A DNA stretch of 64,000 nt from Leucobacter celer subsp. astrifaciens (GTDB lineage Bacteria > Actinomycetota > Actinomycetes > Actinomycetales > Microbacteriaceae). The notes beneath the pieces are model-generated. The model had not been told where the DNA came from. It searched no databases and saw nothing but the letters and a program-made list of their open reading frames with translations. The stretch is from positions 62,001-126,000 of the forward strand of contig NZ_JHEI01000133.1 in NCBI RefSeq assembly GCF_001273835.1. The letters are read 5' to 3'. Both the position numbers and the translations under genes were made by a program. Positions 15,786 to 24,710 of the stretch are shown piece by piece. Numbering within the stretch: the stretch's first letter is position 1; every line of letters starts with the position of its first letter.

Positions 15786-18700
15786 GTGACGGTCTCGATG
15801 CGGGTGATGAGCGCTGGTGATGGCTACAAGTACCTCCTGCGTTCCGTCGTCACCGGCGACGGAGACCGCTCTCTGTCGACGCCGCTCACGCGGTACTACG
15901 CCGAAGTCGGCAACCCGCCCGGCCGGTGGCTCGGCGCCGGTGTCACGCAGCTCGCAGGCGGGCAGGTCGTGGCCGGGGATGAGGTGTCGGAGGAGCAACT
16001 GCAACTGCTCATCGGCATGGGCCGCGACCCCGTGACGGGTGATCCGCTCGGACACGCCTACCCGGTCTACTCGAACCCGGCCGAGCGCATCGAAGCCCGG
16101 ATCGAAGCCCTCGACCCCGAGCTCGGCCCTGCCTCCCGCGCGGGGGCCGTCGCGCTGATCGAGGACGAGGAACGACGGCGCGGCACACGGAAGGCCGTCG
16201 CGGGCTATGACTACACGTTCTCCCTGCCCAAGAGCGCGTCGGTGCTGTGGGCGGTCGCGGATGCGGGCACGCAAGCCCTGATCGCTAACGCGCATCACGC
16301 GGCAATCGCCGAAGCGATCGAGTTCATGGAACGCGAGGTCGCCGCCACCCGTGTCGGATCGACCGGCACCGACGGCGGCGCGGTCGCCCAGGTCGATACC
16401 TTCGGCATCGCGGCGACCGCCTACGACCACTACGACTCCCGCGCCTCCGACCCGCACCTGCACACGCACGTCGTGGTATCGAACAAGGTGAAGACCGTGC
16501 TCGACGGGCGGTGGCGGTCGCTCGACGGCCGACCCATGCACGCCGCGACCGTCGCGCTGTCCGAACTGCACGAGGCGATCATCGCCGACCACCTCACCCG
16601 GCTCTTCGGCGTCGAATGGGAAGCCAGGGAACGCGGCAGGGATCGAAACCCGACATGGGCAATCAAGACGGTCCCGGAAGACCTCGTGCTCGAGTTCTCG
16701 ACCCGCGCGCATCAGATCGACGCTGCGAAGGATCGCCTCATCGCCGACTACGTCACGAAGCACGGCCGCCAGCCGTCCGCCGCGACGGTCATCAGGCTCC
16801 GCGCCCAAGCGACCCTCGAAACCAGGCCTGAGAAGAAAGTCCGTTCCCTCGCTGTCCTCACCACCGAATGGCGGAAACGCGCGTCGGTGAAGCTGGGTCG
16901 GGATGCCGGCGTTTGGGCGCGCGAGGCGGTCCCCGCCGGTGAAGTGCGGGTGCTGCGGGCGGATGATGTGCCGCTCGATCTGATCGAAGCGATCGCGCAC
17001 AGCGTGGTCGAGGCGGTCGGTGCGAAGCGTTCGACGTGGCATCGATGGAACCTCACCGCGGAGGCGGCACGGCAGACGATGGAGTACCGATTCGCGACGA
17101 CCCGCGACCGGGAGGCCGTGACCGGCCTGGTCGTCGATGCCGCCGAGCGTGCGTCGCTGCGCCTCACGCCGCCGGAGTTGGCTTCGACGCCGGCCCGGTT
17201 CCAGCGTGCCGACGGCACGAGCGCGTTCCGGCCCCGCCACTCGGCCGTGTTCTCTTCAACCGAGTTGCTGGATGCGGAAGCTCGGCTCTTGGAGCGTTCC
17301 CGCACGATGACCGGCCCGACCGTGCCGCTCTCGGTGATCGAGCGGGCAACTGGTACGCCGGATCGGGACGGGCGGATGCTCGGCCCCGACCAAGCCGACG
17401 CGCTCACCAAGATCGCGGTCTCGGGCAGGATGCTCGACCTGCTCGTCGGCCCGGCCGGGACCGGGAAGACCACCGCGATGAACGCCCTCCGGCAGGCCTG
17501 GGAACAGCAGCACGGGAAAGGCTCGGTGGTGGGGCTCGCGCCGTCGGTGGTTGCGGCGGAAGTCCTCGCTGATGACCTCGGCATTCAGACGGAGAACACC
17601 GCGAGATGGTGGACGCTGCACCTCATGGGGAGAGCCGCGTTCCGGGCGGGGCAGCTGGTTGTCATCGATGAAGCGAGCCTCGCCGGTACTCTTTCGCTCG
17701 ACCGCATCACGCGCCTCGCCGCAGATGCCGGTGCGAAACTCTTGCTGGTCGGCGACTACTCCCAGTTGCAGGCCGTCGAAGCCGCCGGAGCGTTCGGGCT
17801 CCTCGCCAGCGACCGCGATGACGCCCCGGAACTCTTCACGATTCACCGGTTCACGAATGAATGGGAGAAGCGAGCGTCGCTCGGGCTCCGCCTCGGCCAC
17901 ACCGACGTGATCGACACCTACCAAGATGCCGGCCGCATTATCGGTGGCTATACCGGGGATATGACCGCGCGTGCGTATGAGGCGTGGCGAGCTGACCGGG
18001 AGGCGGGGATCGCGTCGATCCTCGTCACCGACGCCGCCGAGTCCATGACCGCGCTGAACCTCCGGGCCCGAGCCGAACTCATCCTCGCCGGTATCGTGAA
18101 ACCGATCCGCGGTGAAGTTACCCTCGACGGCGGGACGACCGCTGCGGTCGGAGATGTCGTCATCACTCGGAAGAATCGGCGGGATCTTCGCTCGGGCTCG
18201 ACGTGGGTGCAGAACGGCAACCGGTGGACAATCACGAAGGTACGGTCCGACGGCTCCGTGACGATCCGGCCCACACACCGGGATCGCGGCGGGTCGATCG
18301 TGCTGCCCGCCGACTACGTTTCCGAACATCTTGATCTGGGCTACGCCGTCACCGCCTACCGCGCCCAGGGCGTCACGGTCGATACGTCGCATGTGCTGAT
18401 CGATCCCTCGATGACGCGAGAGAACTTGTACGTCGCGTTCACACGCGGAAGAGACGGGAACCATGCCTATGTCGCCGTCGATGCACCCGACGATGCGCAC
18501 CAGCACCCGCACGAAGTCGAAGACCCAGAAGAAGCCGCACGGCGCGTGCTCTTCGGGGTGCTGAACCATTCGGGTGCGGAGTTGTCGGTGCACGAGACGA
18601 TCGAGCGAGAACAGGAAAAGTGGGGGTCGATCTGTCAGCTCGCCGCCGAGTACGAGACCATCGCTACCGAAGCCCAGCACGACCGCTGGGTCACCCTCAT

Positions 18701-19346
18701 CCGAGCATCCAGCCTCACCCCGGCGCAGGCAGATGCCGTGCTCGACTCAGATGCCTTTGGCGCCCTCGCCGCGGAGCTCCGCCGTGCCGAAGCGAACCAT
18801 CACGATGTTGACCGGCTCTTCCCGCGCCTCGTCAAAGCCCGCGGCTTCGATGACGCCGACGACATCGCCTCCGTCTTGCACTGGCGCCTCGCGACCGCCA
18901 CCGAGCACCCCGCCGCCGGCGGGTACGCCGCTCAGGTGCCCCGGTTGATCGCGGGCCTGATCCCGGTCGCCGGCGGAATCACCGAGCCGGACATGCGGCA
19001 GGCGCTCGCGGAACGGCACCACCTCATCGAACAACGCGCCACCACCATCGCCGAACAAGCCACCGCCGAAGGGGTGCCGTGGGTGCGGGCGCTCGGGGCG
19101 CGGCCTCATGATCCGCGGAAGCAGGAAGCCTGGACGCGATATGCGCGCACGATCGCCGCGTACCGCGACCGCTACGGCATCACCAGTGACGATGCCCTCG
19201 GCCCGGAAGCGGACGGGATCGCGCAGAAGATCGACCACGCCCGTGCCGCGCAAGCGATCCAACGAGCCCGGGCCCTCGCGACTCAGCGGGCACGACCAAA
19301 GGCTGCGGCGAACGCACTGACCCGCCGGGGCGGACGGTCGTTGTAG
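15786..19346 (+). CDS. MobF-family conjugative relaxase-helicase (TrwC/TraA-like)
   Basis: 1186 residues from a GTG start with a GGAGGGGAG ribosome site. The N-terminal TrwC relaxase domain shows the three-histidine metal site HLHTH at residues 224-228 and an N-terminal Tyr pair in LTRYYAEVGNPPGRW, candidates for the nicking tyrosine. The second half is an SF1B helicase: Walker A GPAGTGKTT at about 555-563, Walker B VVIDEASLAG near 625, VGDYSQLQAVEAAG, and motif VI AYRAQGVTVD followed by LYVAFTRGRDGNHAYVAVD. This is the full TrwC/TraI layout, so the protein should nick oriT, stay on the 5' end and unwind the strand during conjugation. No oriT is obvious; the spacers 14924-15262 and 19347-19498 are places to look. 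Confidence 0.93.
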   Translation: MTVSMRVMSAGDGYKYLLRSVVTGDGDRSLSTPLTRYYAEVGNPPGRWLGAGVTQLAGGQVVAGDEVSEEQLQLLIGMGRDPVTGDPLGHAYPVYSNPAERIEARIEALDPELGPASRAGAVALIEDEERRRGTRKAVAGYDYTFSLPKSASVLWAVADAGTQALIANAHHAAIAEAIEFMEREVAATRVGSTGTDGGAVAQVDTFGIAATAYDHYDSRASDPHLHTHVVVSNKVKTVLDGRWRSLDGRPMHAATVALSELHEAIIADHLTRLFGVEWEARERGRDRNPTWAIKTVPEDLVLEFSTRAHQIDAAKDRLIADYVTKHGRQPSAATVIRLRAQATLETRPEKKVRSLAVLTTEWRKRASVKLGRDAGVWAREAVPAGEVRVLRADDVPLDLIEAIAHSVVEAVGAKRSTWHRWNLTAEAARQTMEYRFATTRDREAVTGLVVDAAERASLRLTPPELASTPARFQRADGTSAFRPRHSAVFSSTELLDAEARLLERSRTMTGPTVPLSVIERATGTPDRDGRMLGPDQADALTKIAVSGRMLDLLVGPAGTGKTTAMNALRQAWEQQHGKGSVVGLAPSVVAAEVLADDLGIQTENTARWWTLHLMGRAAFRAGQLVVIDEASLAGTLSLDRITRLAADAGAKLLLVGDYSQLQAVEAAGAFGLLASDRDDAPELFTIHRFTNEWEKRASLGLRLGHTDVIDTYQDAGRIIGGYTGDMTARAYEAWRADREAGIASILVTDAAESMTALNLRARAELILAGIVKPIRGEVTLDGGTTAAVGDVVITRKNRRDLRSGSTWVQNGNRWTITKVRSDGSVTIRPTHRDRGGSIVLPADYVSEHLDLGYAVTAYRAQGVTVDTSHVLIDPSMTRENLYVAFTRGRDGNHAYVAVDAPDDAHQHPHEVEDPEEAARRVLFGVLNHSGAELSVHETIEREQEKWGSICQLAAEYETIATEAQHDRWVTLIRASSLTPAQADAVLDSDAFGALAAELRRAEANHHDVDRLFPRLVKARGFDDADDIASVLHWRLATATEHPAAGGYAAQVPRLIAGLIPVAGGITEPDMRQALAERHHLIEQRATTIAEQATAEGVPWVRALGARPHDPRKQEAWTRYARTIAAYRDRYGITSDDALGPEADGIAQKIDHARAAQAIQRARALATQRARPKAAANALTRRGGRSL

Positions 19347-19498
19347 ACGACCCGAGGGTTCCGCTTCTCAGCGGCTCGGCATACAGTAGAAGGGCAGCGG
19401 CAGAAATCTGCACTACATATTTCGCCTCCGGGCCGGGCCTTCGGGCCACCTCCAATAGCGCCGCTACCTACAGCAGTGTGCTATTGAGAGGAATCATC

Positions 19499-19843
19499 AT
19501 GTTGGGCTTCATCGTCTCGGGAGTCGCGAGCGTGGTCGCCACGCTGAACCGCTACCTTCCCAGCCTCCGGCTCATTCAGCGGATCGTCCACCGCCGCGAC
19601 AGCCACAAGTGGGGCGTCCCCGCGATGCTGATCGCGGTGCCCTACTTCCTCGTAGCGAACCTCTTCAAAGGCATTCTCGAAGACGGAGGCCACGCCCTGT
19701 TCAGCGTCCCGCTCCTGTGGTGCCTCGTTATGGGGACCGTGTTCCTCACGCTCGGCCCCATCAGCTTGGTTTTGCTGTTCGCCGCCCGCGTTCGCGAGGC
19801 GATGACTCGACGTAGACGAGCGCATTGCAGCATGAACGCTTGA
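19499..19843 (+). CDS. Small membrane protein of the conjugative element
   Basis: 114 residues starting at the ATG at 19499, which has GAGAGGA at a proper distance; the frame also opens at a GTG at 19478, without a ribosome site. There are three hydrophobic segments: near the N-terminus (LGFIVSGVASVVATL), around residues 43-60 (GVPAMLIAVPYFLVANLF) and 74-97 (LLWCLVMGTVFLTLGPISLVLLF with short breaks), with a basic loop between the first two and a basic tail. I do not recognise the family. Its place after the relaxase suggests a role in transfer or entry exclusion, which is only a guess. Confidence 0.6.
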   Translation: MLGFIVSGVASVVATLNRYLPSLRLIQRIVHRRDSHKWGVPAMLIAVPYFLVANLFKGILEDGGHALFSVPLLWCLVMGTVFLTLGPISLVLLFAARVREAMTRRRRAHCSMNA

Positions 19844-19893
19844 GAACCGGCCACAGGACTCGGGGCGCCCTTTTTGCGTAGGAGAATGGGGGC

Positions 19894-21576
19894 GTGGAGC
19901 CAGACTTTGAATTGACTCGGCGCGATGGTGCGCCGGAGGAACTATGGGAGATTGCTCGCCTGTATTGGGAGCATTCAGGTGTCGATGCCTACGACAAGGT
20001 CGTCTGGGTGAGGCCTACGAAATCGATCTCGGTCACTGGGTGGCGCGGATCGGTCCACCATGTGGCCGGTGCTGGTGCAATCGCAGTGCTCCCCGCCGTA
20101 AATTGCGTCGAGTGCGGAGAACCATTGACGCTCACCTCTCGCACCGCGTTCGAGTCCGGACGAAACGGGCGGGACACCGTTTGCTGTGACTGCACCCCAG
20201 CATATGCGGACAGTGTGCTCCGTGTCGGCGGCTCCGGTCTTGAAGATCTGCGTCTGCGGCAGCAGCAGCGAGCAGCCAGGCGACTCGCCGCGGCGCAGGC
20301 GGAGGCGGAATCGAAAGCTGAGCAGCAAAGACAGCTGGACGCGCTCGAAGCCGAGCGGCGTAGCGCGGTTGCCGCACAGTATCCGCTGCAGTATCGCCAG
20401 AATCTCCCAGATCCGCGTTCCATTGGTCTCCGCGCTCGGCTGACGACGCTCGCGCTGATGGACTACGCAGCACGAGACGGGCTCGTTGAGCCGGTTGAGC
20501 ATCAAGACCTCGTGCTTGCGCCGTCTCCCCAGCAGGGGGCAGACCTCATTCATGAGGCAAACGGAGCTCTACTGGTCACTCATCCTTCAACGCCTACTCG
20601 GGCGTTTGCCTGGGCGCCAGTGGAGGATAGCGAACAGCCAAATTGGACGGGCTATTTCCCACTCCTCACGCGATTTCATCTTGGGCTCGGCCAGCATGAA
20701 CCGGCACGGTGGAAAAACGCGCGTGAACACGTTGTTGCATCCGTACAGCTCGATGCACTCACTGCAGTTGAGCAACAAGATCTAGTGACCTTCGCGGCGG
20801 AGCTCATTGGAAGTGAAGCACTCCGCTACCTCAAGTTCAAGCTCAACGACGAGTACCGGCTCCCAGACATCTCCAATGAGCTTCGCCCGCGCGCACTCGA
20901 TCTCCTGACGTTCGCAGCCCGCCAGCTCTCACTTGGGCATCTCATGCGGGCAATCTGGACCGTCACCAGCGGCGCGACGAACCTGAAAGCCTCCAAACCC
21001 TACATACCCAAGCAGCGCATCGCGGACTACACCGTCAGCCAGCTCGAAGTAAAACTCCACGACTACCTAGCTCCCGGGCACCAGCTTCTAGATCCGTACC
21101 GGGCCGACACCAGGCTCCCGCTGTCCGCACTCACCCGCGCCCTGTACTACGAGGTCGTCCACGCAGACCCCCTAACCTATTCCCTGCCGGAACTTGAGCG
21201 GTCACTTCCGGCACCCAGCGACACCTATGCCCGAGAGCTCTGCCGCCTCAGCGTCCCCGACGGAGAACAAGCCCGAGACGCCCTGTTCGCGGCCTCTCGC
21301 AACTGGCATGGTGCCCAGTTCCGCCGAGCTCTCTCCGAGATCGAGAACCGGACCTTTGAACCGTGCACGCCGGGATGCATCCACGACTGTCAGCCAGATC
21401 TCGCGAGACAATTTGGGGCGAGTTTCGACAAGCTCATCTCTCGAATTGGAGCCGACGCAGCCGCCATCGCCCTGATCGAATCCATGCGCTATTCGAACGA
21501 TCATCCCGAGATGCCAGCGGAACGTCCAGGTGATCTGCTGCTGACACTCGTCGCCCAGGAACTCGGCGTGCTCTGA
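19894..21576 (+). CDS. Unknown 560-residue protein with zinc-ribbon-like N-domain
   Basis: 560 residues from a GTG start with AGGAG nine bases upstream. Residues 70-105 contain two CxxC pairs (CVECGEPL and CCDC) spaced like a treble-clef or zinc ribbon. Residues 110-160 are Gln, Ala and Arg-rich and should form a coiled coil. The rest is a soluble, mostly helical region with a second cysteine/histidine group near residue 495 (CTPGCIHDCQ). I cannot assign a known domain. It lies between the relaxase block and the integrase and reads as a cargo gene of the element; its third positions are less GC-biased than the relaxase, which hints at a separate origin. Confidence 0.75.
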   Translation: MEPDFELTRRDGAPEELWEIARLYWEHSGVDAYDKVVWVRPTKSISVTGWRGSVHHVAGAGAIAVLPAVNCVECGEPLTLTSRTAFESGRNGRDTVCCDCTPAYADSVLRVGGSGLEDLRLRQQQRAARRLAAAQAEAESKAEQQRQLDALEAERRSAVAAQYPLQYRQNLPDPRSIGLRARLTTLALMDYAARDGLVEPVEHQDLVLAPSPQQGADLIHEANGALLVTHPSTPTRAFAWAPVEDSEQPNWTGYFPLLTRFHLGLGQHEPARWKNAREHVVASVQLDALTAVEQQDLVTFAAELIGSEALRYLKFKLNDEYRLPDISNELRPRALDLLTFAARQLSLGHLMRAIWTVTSGATNLKASKPYIPKQRIADYTVSQLEVKLHDYLAPGHQLLDPYRADTRLPLSALTRALYYEVVHADPLTYSLPELERSLPAPSDTYARELCRLSVPDGEQARDALFAASRNWHGAQFRRALSEIENRTFEPCTPGCIHDCQPDLARQFGASFDKLISRIGADAAAIALIESMRYSNDHPEMPAERPGDLLLTLVAQELGVL

Positions 21577-21696
21577 ACTCCTCACGCATCTTCGGCGTCA
21601 ACTCGCCGCCCGAGTAAAGCCAGGCTGGAAAGATGCACAATTCCCAGCAGCACCCCCGACCAGCCCATTCCAATCGCTCATATCCCGCTCACCTGA

Positions 21697-22884
21697 ATGG
21701 GGGCCACCGTGGCTAGGCCCCGCACGCCCATCGGTACCTTCGGAAAGATCAGCCACCGCCGTCTTGGCAAAGGACGCTGCGAAGCTCGCGCAAGATACCG
21801 AGACTGGGACGGCAAGCTACGCGCCGTCCAATGCACCGGCCCCACCCGCACCGCGGCGGAACTCGCGCTCAAACGCAAGCTCGCTGAACGCTCGCTCTTC
21901 CAACCCGGCTTCATCGGCATCAGCGCCGACAGCCGCTTCTCCGCCCTCGTGGACTACTGGCTCGAAGACATGGAGATCGAAGACCGCCTCTCGAAAACCA
22001 CCCGGCAGCTCTACGAACGCAACATGCGCACCCTCGTTGCGCCGGTATTCGCCGAGCTCACCCTGCGTGAGATCGGGGTCGCGCGCTGCGACTACTTCCT
22101 GAAGCAGCTCGCGAAACAGAGCTACAACCGGGCCAGGCAGGCCCGCGTCGTCCTCAGACTCGCCCTCGGCCTCGCCGTACGGCACGAAGTGATTCCGCGC
22201 AACCCGATGGATCACGTCTCCCGGCTACGCCGCCCCGTCAGCACCCCGGATGCGTTCGAGGATTCCGACATCGAGCTAATCCGGGAGGCCGTACAGGCCT
22301 GGGAAGAACGGAAGATCACTGCCGGGCCGAAACCAGACGGGCAGCTCGGCCAGATCATCGAAGTGCTCCTCGGCACTTCCGTCCGGATTGGGGAGGTGCT
22401 CGCGATCCGGCTGCGCGATCTCGATCTGCGCAGCCTGATCCCGACGGTGAAGATCGCTGGCACGATCGTGAGCCGGAAAGGCGAGCCGACCCACCGGCAG
22501 GATCACCCGAAGACTTCGCGGTCGGTGCGGAGGATCGCGCTCCCGGCGTTCGCGGTGAAAGCGATTAAGGCCCGGCTGAAGAAGCGGCTTTCGATCGACC
22601 CGGACGCTCTGCTGTTCTGCAACCGCAAGGGCGGCCCGATGACCACGAACAACGTCCGCCGGCAGCTTCGCTTGATCATGGACAAGACCGGGCTCGAAGG
22701 CGTCACGCCGCACCGGTTCCGCAGGACCGGGGCCACCACGATCTATCAGGCAGGCGGGCTCGATCTCGCGGCCGGGCTCCTCGGGCACACCGATCCGAGG
22801 ATCACCCAGCAGCACTACATCGCCCGAAACGACCTCGTAGACCCGGCTACCGCATCAATGCTCGAACAGCGATTCGGCGGATAG
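21697..22884 (+). CDS. int: Tyrosine site-specific recombinase (integrase)
   Basis: 395 residues. After a short arm-type DNA-binding N-domain (residues 1-70) and a core-binding SAM-like domain (80-175), the catalytic domain carries the full set: Arg230 in TSVRIGEVLAIR, Lys272, His339-x-x-Arg342 in TPHRFRRTGAT, His364 in LLGHTDPRIT and the nucleophile Tyr374 in QQHY. This is the layout of ICE and prophage integrases of actinobacteria. A strong hairpin follows directly. It most likely excises and inserts the element carrying the relaxase. No excisionase is certain, but the helix-turn-helix protein two genes downstream is a candidate. Confidence 0.93.
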   Translation: MGATVARPRTPIGTFGKISHRRLGKGRCEARARYRDWDGKLRAVQCTGPTRTAAELALKRKLAERSLFQPGFIGISADSRFSALVDYWLEDMEIEDRLSKTTRQLYERNMRTLVAPVFAELTLREIGVARCDYFLKQLAKQSYNRARQARVVLRLALGLAVRHEVIPRNPMDHVSRLRRPVSTPDAFEDSDIELIREAVQAWEERKITAGPKPDGQLGQIIEVLLGTSVRIGEVLAIRLRDLDLRSLIPTVKIAGTIVSRKGEPTHRQDHPKTSRSVRRIALPAFAVKAIKARLKKRLSIDPDALLFCNRKGGPMTTNNVRRQLRLIMDKTGLEGVTPHRFRRTGATTIYQAGGLDLAAGLLGHTDPRITQQHYIARNDLVDPATASMLEQRFGG

Positions 22885-22900
22885 CCGCCCCAGCACGCAC

Positions 22901-22940
22901 GGGAACCGCGCCCGATCACGATGATCCGGGCGCGGTTCCC
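22901..22940 (+). terminator. Terminator after the integrase gene
   Basis: A 14-bp perfect G/C-rich stem (GGGAACCGCGCCCG / CGGGCGCGGTTCCC) with a 12-base loop, 16 bases after the integrase stop. No U-run follows. It separates the integrase from the next gene, whose own promoter-like boxes begin directly downstream. Confidence 0.75.
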
Positions 22941-22970
22941 AGAACCCAGGTCTTCACGTAGGGTCGGAAC

Positions 22971-23174
22971 ATGGAGGACAACGGCATCGAGATCCCGGAT
23001 GATCTAGAGATCCGCGTATGGGATCCGGACAGCGGATACCGCACCTGCACGGTATGCGGCGGCGATTGCGTTCCCGAGCCGAGCGGCGCAGACGGGTACG
23101 GCATGCGCATCATGTTTGTCTGCCCCGAGCACGGAGTACACAGCATCGTCGACCCGTTCGCGGACAAGCCCTAG
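22971..23174 (+). CDS. Small Cys-rich protein (zinc-ribbon-like)
   Basis: 67 residues. A CTVCGGDC pair near residue 26 and a later CPEHG near residue 51 could form one zinc site, as in small DNA- or protein-binding ribbons. The ATG follows TAGGGT by six bases and TTCCCA lies 17 bases before that box, so this looks like a leaderless gene with its own promoter rather than read-through from the integrase. It is acidic overall. I do not recognise the family, and the small size keeps confidence moderate. Confidence 0.55.
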   Translation: MEDNGIEIPDDLEIRVWDPDSGYRTCTVCGGDCVPEPSGADGYGMRIMFVCPEHGVHSIVDPFADKP

Positions 23175-23198
23175 GGACCTGAACTCCTCGGGCAGCTG

Positions 23199-24023
23199 AT
23201 GAACGATCCAGAGGCACGCAGCACGATCATGCTGAACGCTGCTCAGATCGCGGTGCTCGAATGGATCAAAGCAGGAAGCCCCGACGGGGTCTACCCGGAC
23301 GGCGACTTCAGACACCGCATTTCCGCCCGCGCGCTGCAAAACCGCGGGCTCGTGCAGATCTCGGGCCACGGCGCTCAGTGGCGCGCTCAGCTCACTGACC
23401 GAGGCAAGGCCTGGCCCGCTGCAGTCCCCGCAGACATCGAGGCGAGAAAACTTCGAACCCAGGCAAAGTCACGGGGGCCGGCCGCAAGCGCTGAACTGCA
23501 GGTCACGCTGTATGCAGGGCCGGAAGAACGAGCCGAGGCAACCGTGAAAGCCATGCGGAGAATCAGCAAACCCAAGCCAGCGAAACCACGCAAGATTCCG
23601 ACGCGGCAAGTGAGCAAGCAGGAGACCTACATGAAGTACAAAGTCGTCGTGACCCGGGTGCAAGTCGCCGAACGATGGGTGCGCGCAACCGATGAAGAAC
23701 ACGCAGCGCAGAAAGTGCAAGAAGAATTCGAACGCCCCTACGGCTACTTCGGCGCCTGGAAAACCACCGCCTCCGAAGTCGAGATCGTCGAAGCGGAGCA
23801 GACCACGGTGATCCGCCCGAATCTCCTCTCAGAGACCGGGCCGATGCTGCTCTCCCTGAAAGACGCCGGCGCAGCCCTTGGCATCCCGTACTCTGCCGTG
23901 TACGAGCTCACGAACCGAGGCGAGCTGGAACATACCCGCATCGGCTCACGAAAGTACGTCTCCCGAGAATCGCTCATGAACTTCATCAAGGAGAACACCC
24001 ACCGCGGCTACTACGCAGGCTGA
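23199..24023 (+). CDS. Protein with C-terminal excisionase-like helix-turn-helix; possible internal start
   Basis: 274 residues. Residues 15-80 look like a winged-helix or DUF-type N-domain (QIAVLEWIKAGSPDGVYPDG, SARALQNRGLVQISG). A basic linker follows (KPKPAKPRKIPTRQ), then a small beta-rich segment from residue 145. The last 60 residues match MerR/excisionase-type DNA-binding domains: LLSLKDAGAALGIPYSAVYE, then GELEHTRIGSRKYVSRESLM. The ATG at residue 145 (23631) has GGAG six bases upstream, better than anything at the annotated start, so a 130-residue product is likely made as well or instead. Its position near the integrase fits a recombination-directionality or regulatory role. Confidence 0.62.
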   Translation: MNDPEARSTIMLNAAQIAVLEWIKAGSPDGVYPDGDFRHRISARALQNRGLVQISGHGAQWRAQLTDRGKAWPAAVPADIEARKLRTQAKSRGPAASAELQVTLYAGPEERAEATVKAMRRISKPKPAKPRKIPTRQVSKQETYMKYKVVVTRVQVAERWVRATDEEHAAQKVQEEFERPYGYFGAWKTTASEVEIVEAEQTTVIRPNLLSETGPMLLSLKDAGAALGIPYSAVYELTNRGELEHTRIGSRKYVSRESLMNFIKENTHRGYYAG

Positions 24024-24115
24024 TGCCATTTCAGTTCCGAAATGGGAACCAATGTGACAAGGGCATTGGCTCAGATCGCCTACCGATGAGCGCAGATTAG
24101 ACCTACTCTTAGGGC

Positions 24116-24559
24116 ATGGCAGAGTCCTGGGCGTCCAGCAAACAGGCTCGACGCGCGATGCAGGCAAACCGCTCCCGAGACACGGAGCTTGAACTTGCCG
24201 TCCGCCGAATTCTGCACGCGCAAGGGCTTCGCTATCGAGTCGACTTCCGACCGATCAGCGCACTCAGGAGAAAAGCGGACATCGTCTTCACCCGGTTTCG
24301 CGTCGCCGTCTTCCTCGACGGCTGCTTTTGGCATGGCTGTGAACTCCACTTCGTAATGCCGAAGGCCAACGCAGCCTATTGGGAGGGCAAGATCACTCGC
24401 AACCGAGACCGCGACGCCGAGACGAACCGCCTGCTCGAAGCGGAGGGTTGGACCGTGCTGCGGTACTGGGAGCACCAGAGCCCGGAGGAGATCGCGGCTG
24501 CGATCACAACCGCCGTCACGGTCAAGCGTCGAGCTCACGCACTCAGGCAGCCGCTCTAG
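24116..24559 (+). CDS. vsr: Very short patch repair endonuclease (Vsr)
   Basis: 147 residues, usual size. N-terminal SKQARRAMQANRSRDTELEL and LRYRVDFRPISALRRKADIV match the family; Asp55 in KADIVF is the expected catalytic aspartate, and CFWHGC at 70-75 with His78 gives the aromatic wedge and the zinc-site residues. Vsr nicks beside T in T:G mismatches produced when 5-methylcytosine deaminates, so it normally accompanies a cytosine methyltransferase, here the one encoded about 150 bases downstream. A TACTCT box lies six bases before the ATG with no ribosome site, suggesting a leaderless start. Confidence 0.92.
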   Translation: MAESWASSKQARRAMQANRSRDTELELAVRRILHAQGLRYRVDFRPISALRRKADIVFTRFRVAVFLDGCFWHGCELHFVMPKANAAYWEGKITRNRDRDAETNRLLEAEGWTVLRYWEHQSPEEIAAAITTAVTVKRRAHALRQPL

Positions 24560-24710
24560 ATCCGCCTCCGCCGAAGAAGCGGGGCCCGCTGTCCATGACG
24601 AGGGGGAAGGCCCGCATCGCTCGCAGAGGAGGATCGCTGATCGCGGCCGCTGGAAGCCGGAGACGATGTGTCTCGACGTGAATGACAGTGGCGGCCAGTA
24701 CGATAGCCGC

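Noticed and set aside
15447..17240. 597-codon minus-strand frame opposite the relaxase
   Set aside because: Long only because GC-rich coding DNA lacks stops on the other strand; the plus strand has complete relaxase motifs. Same for 17256-18680.
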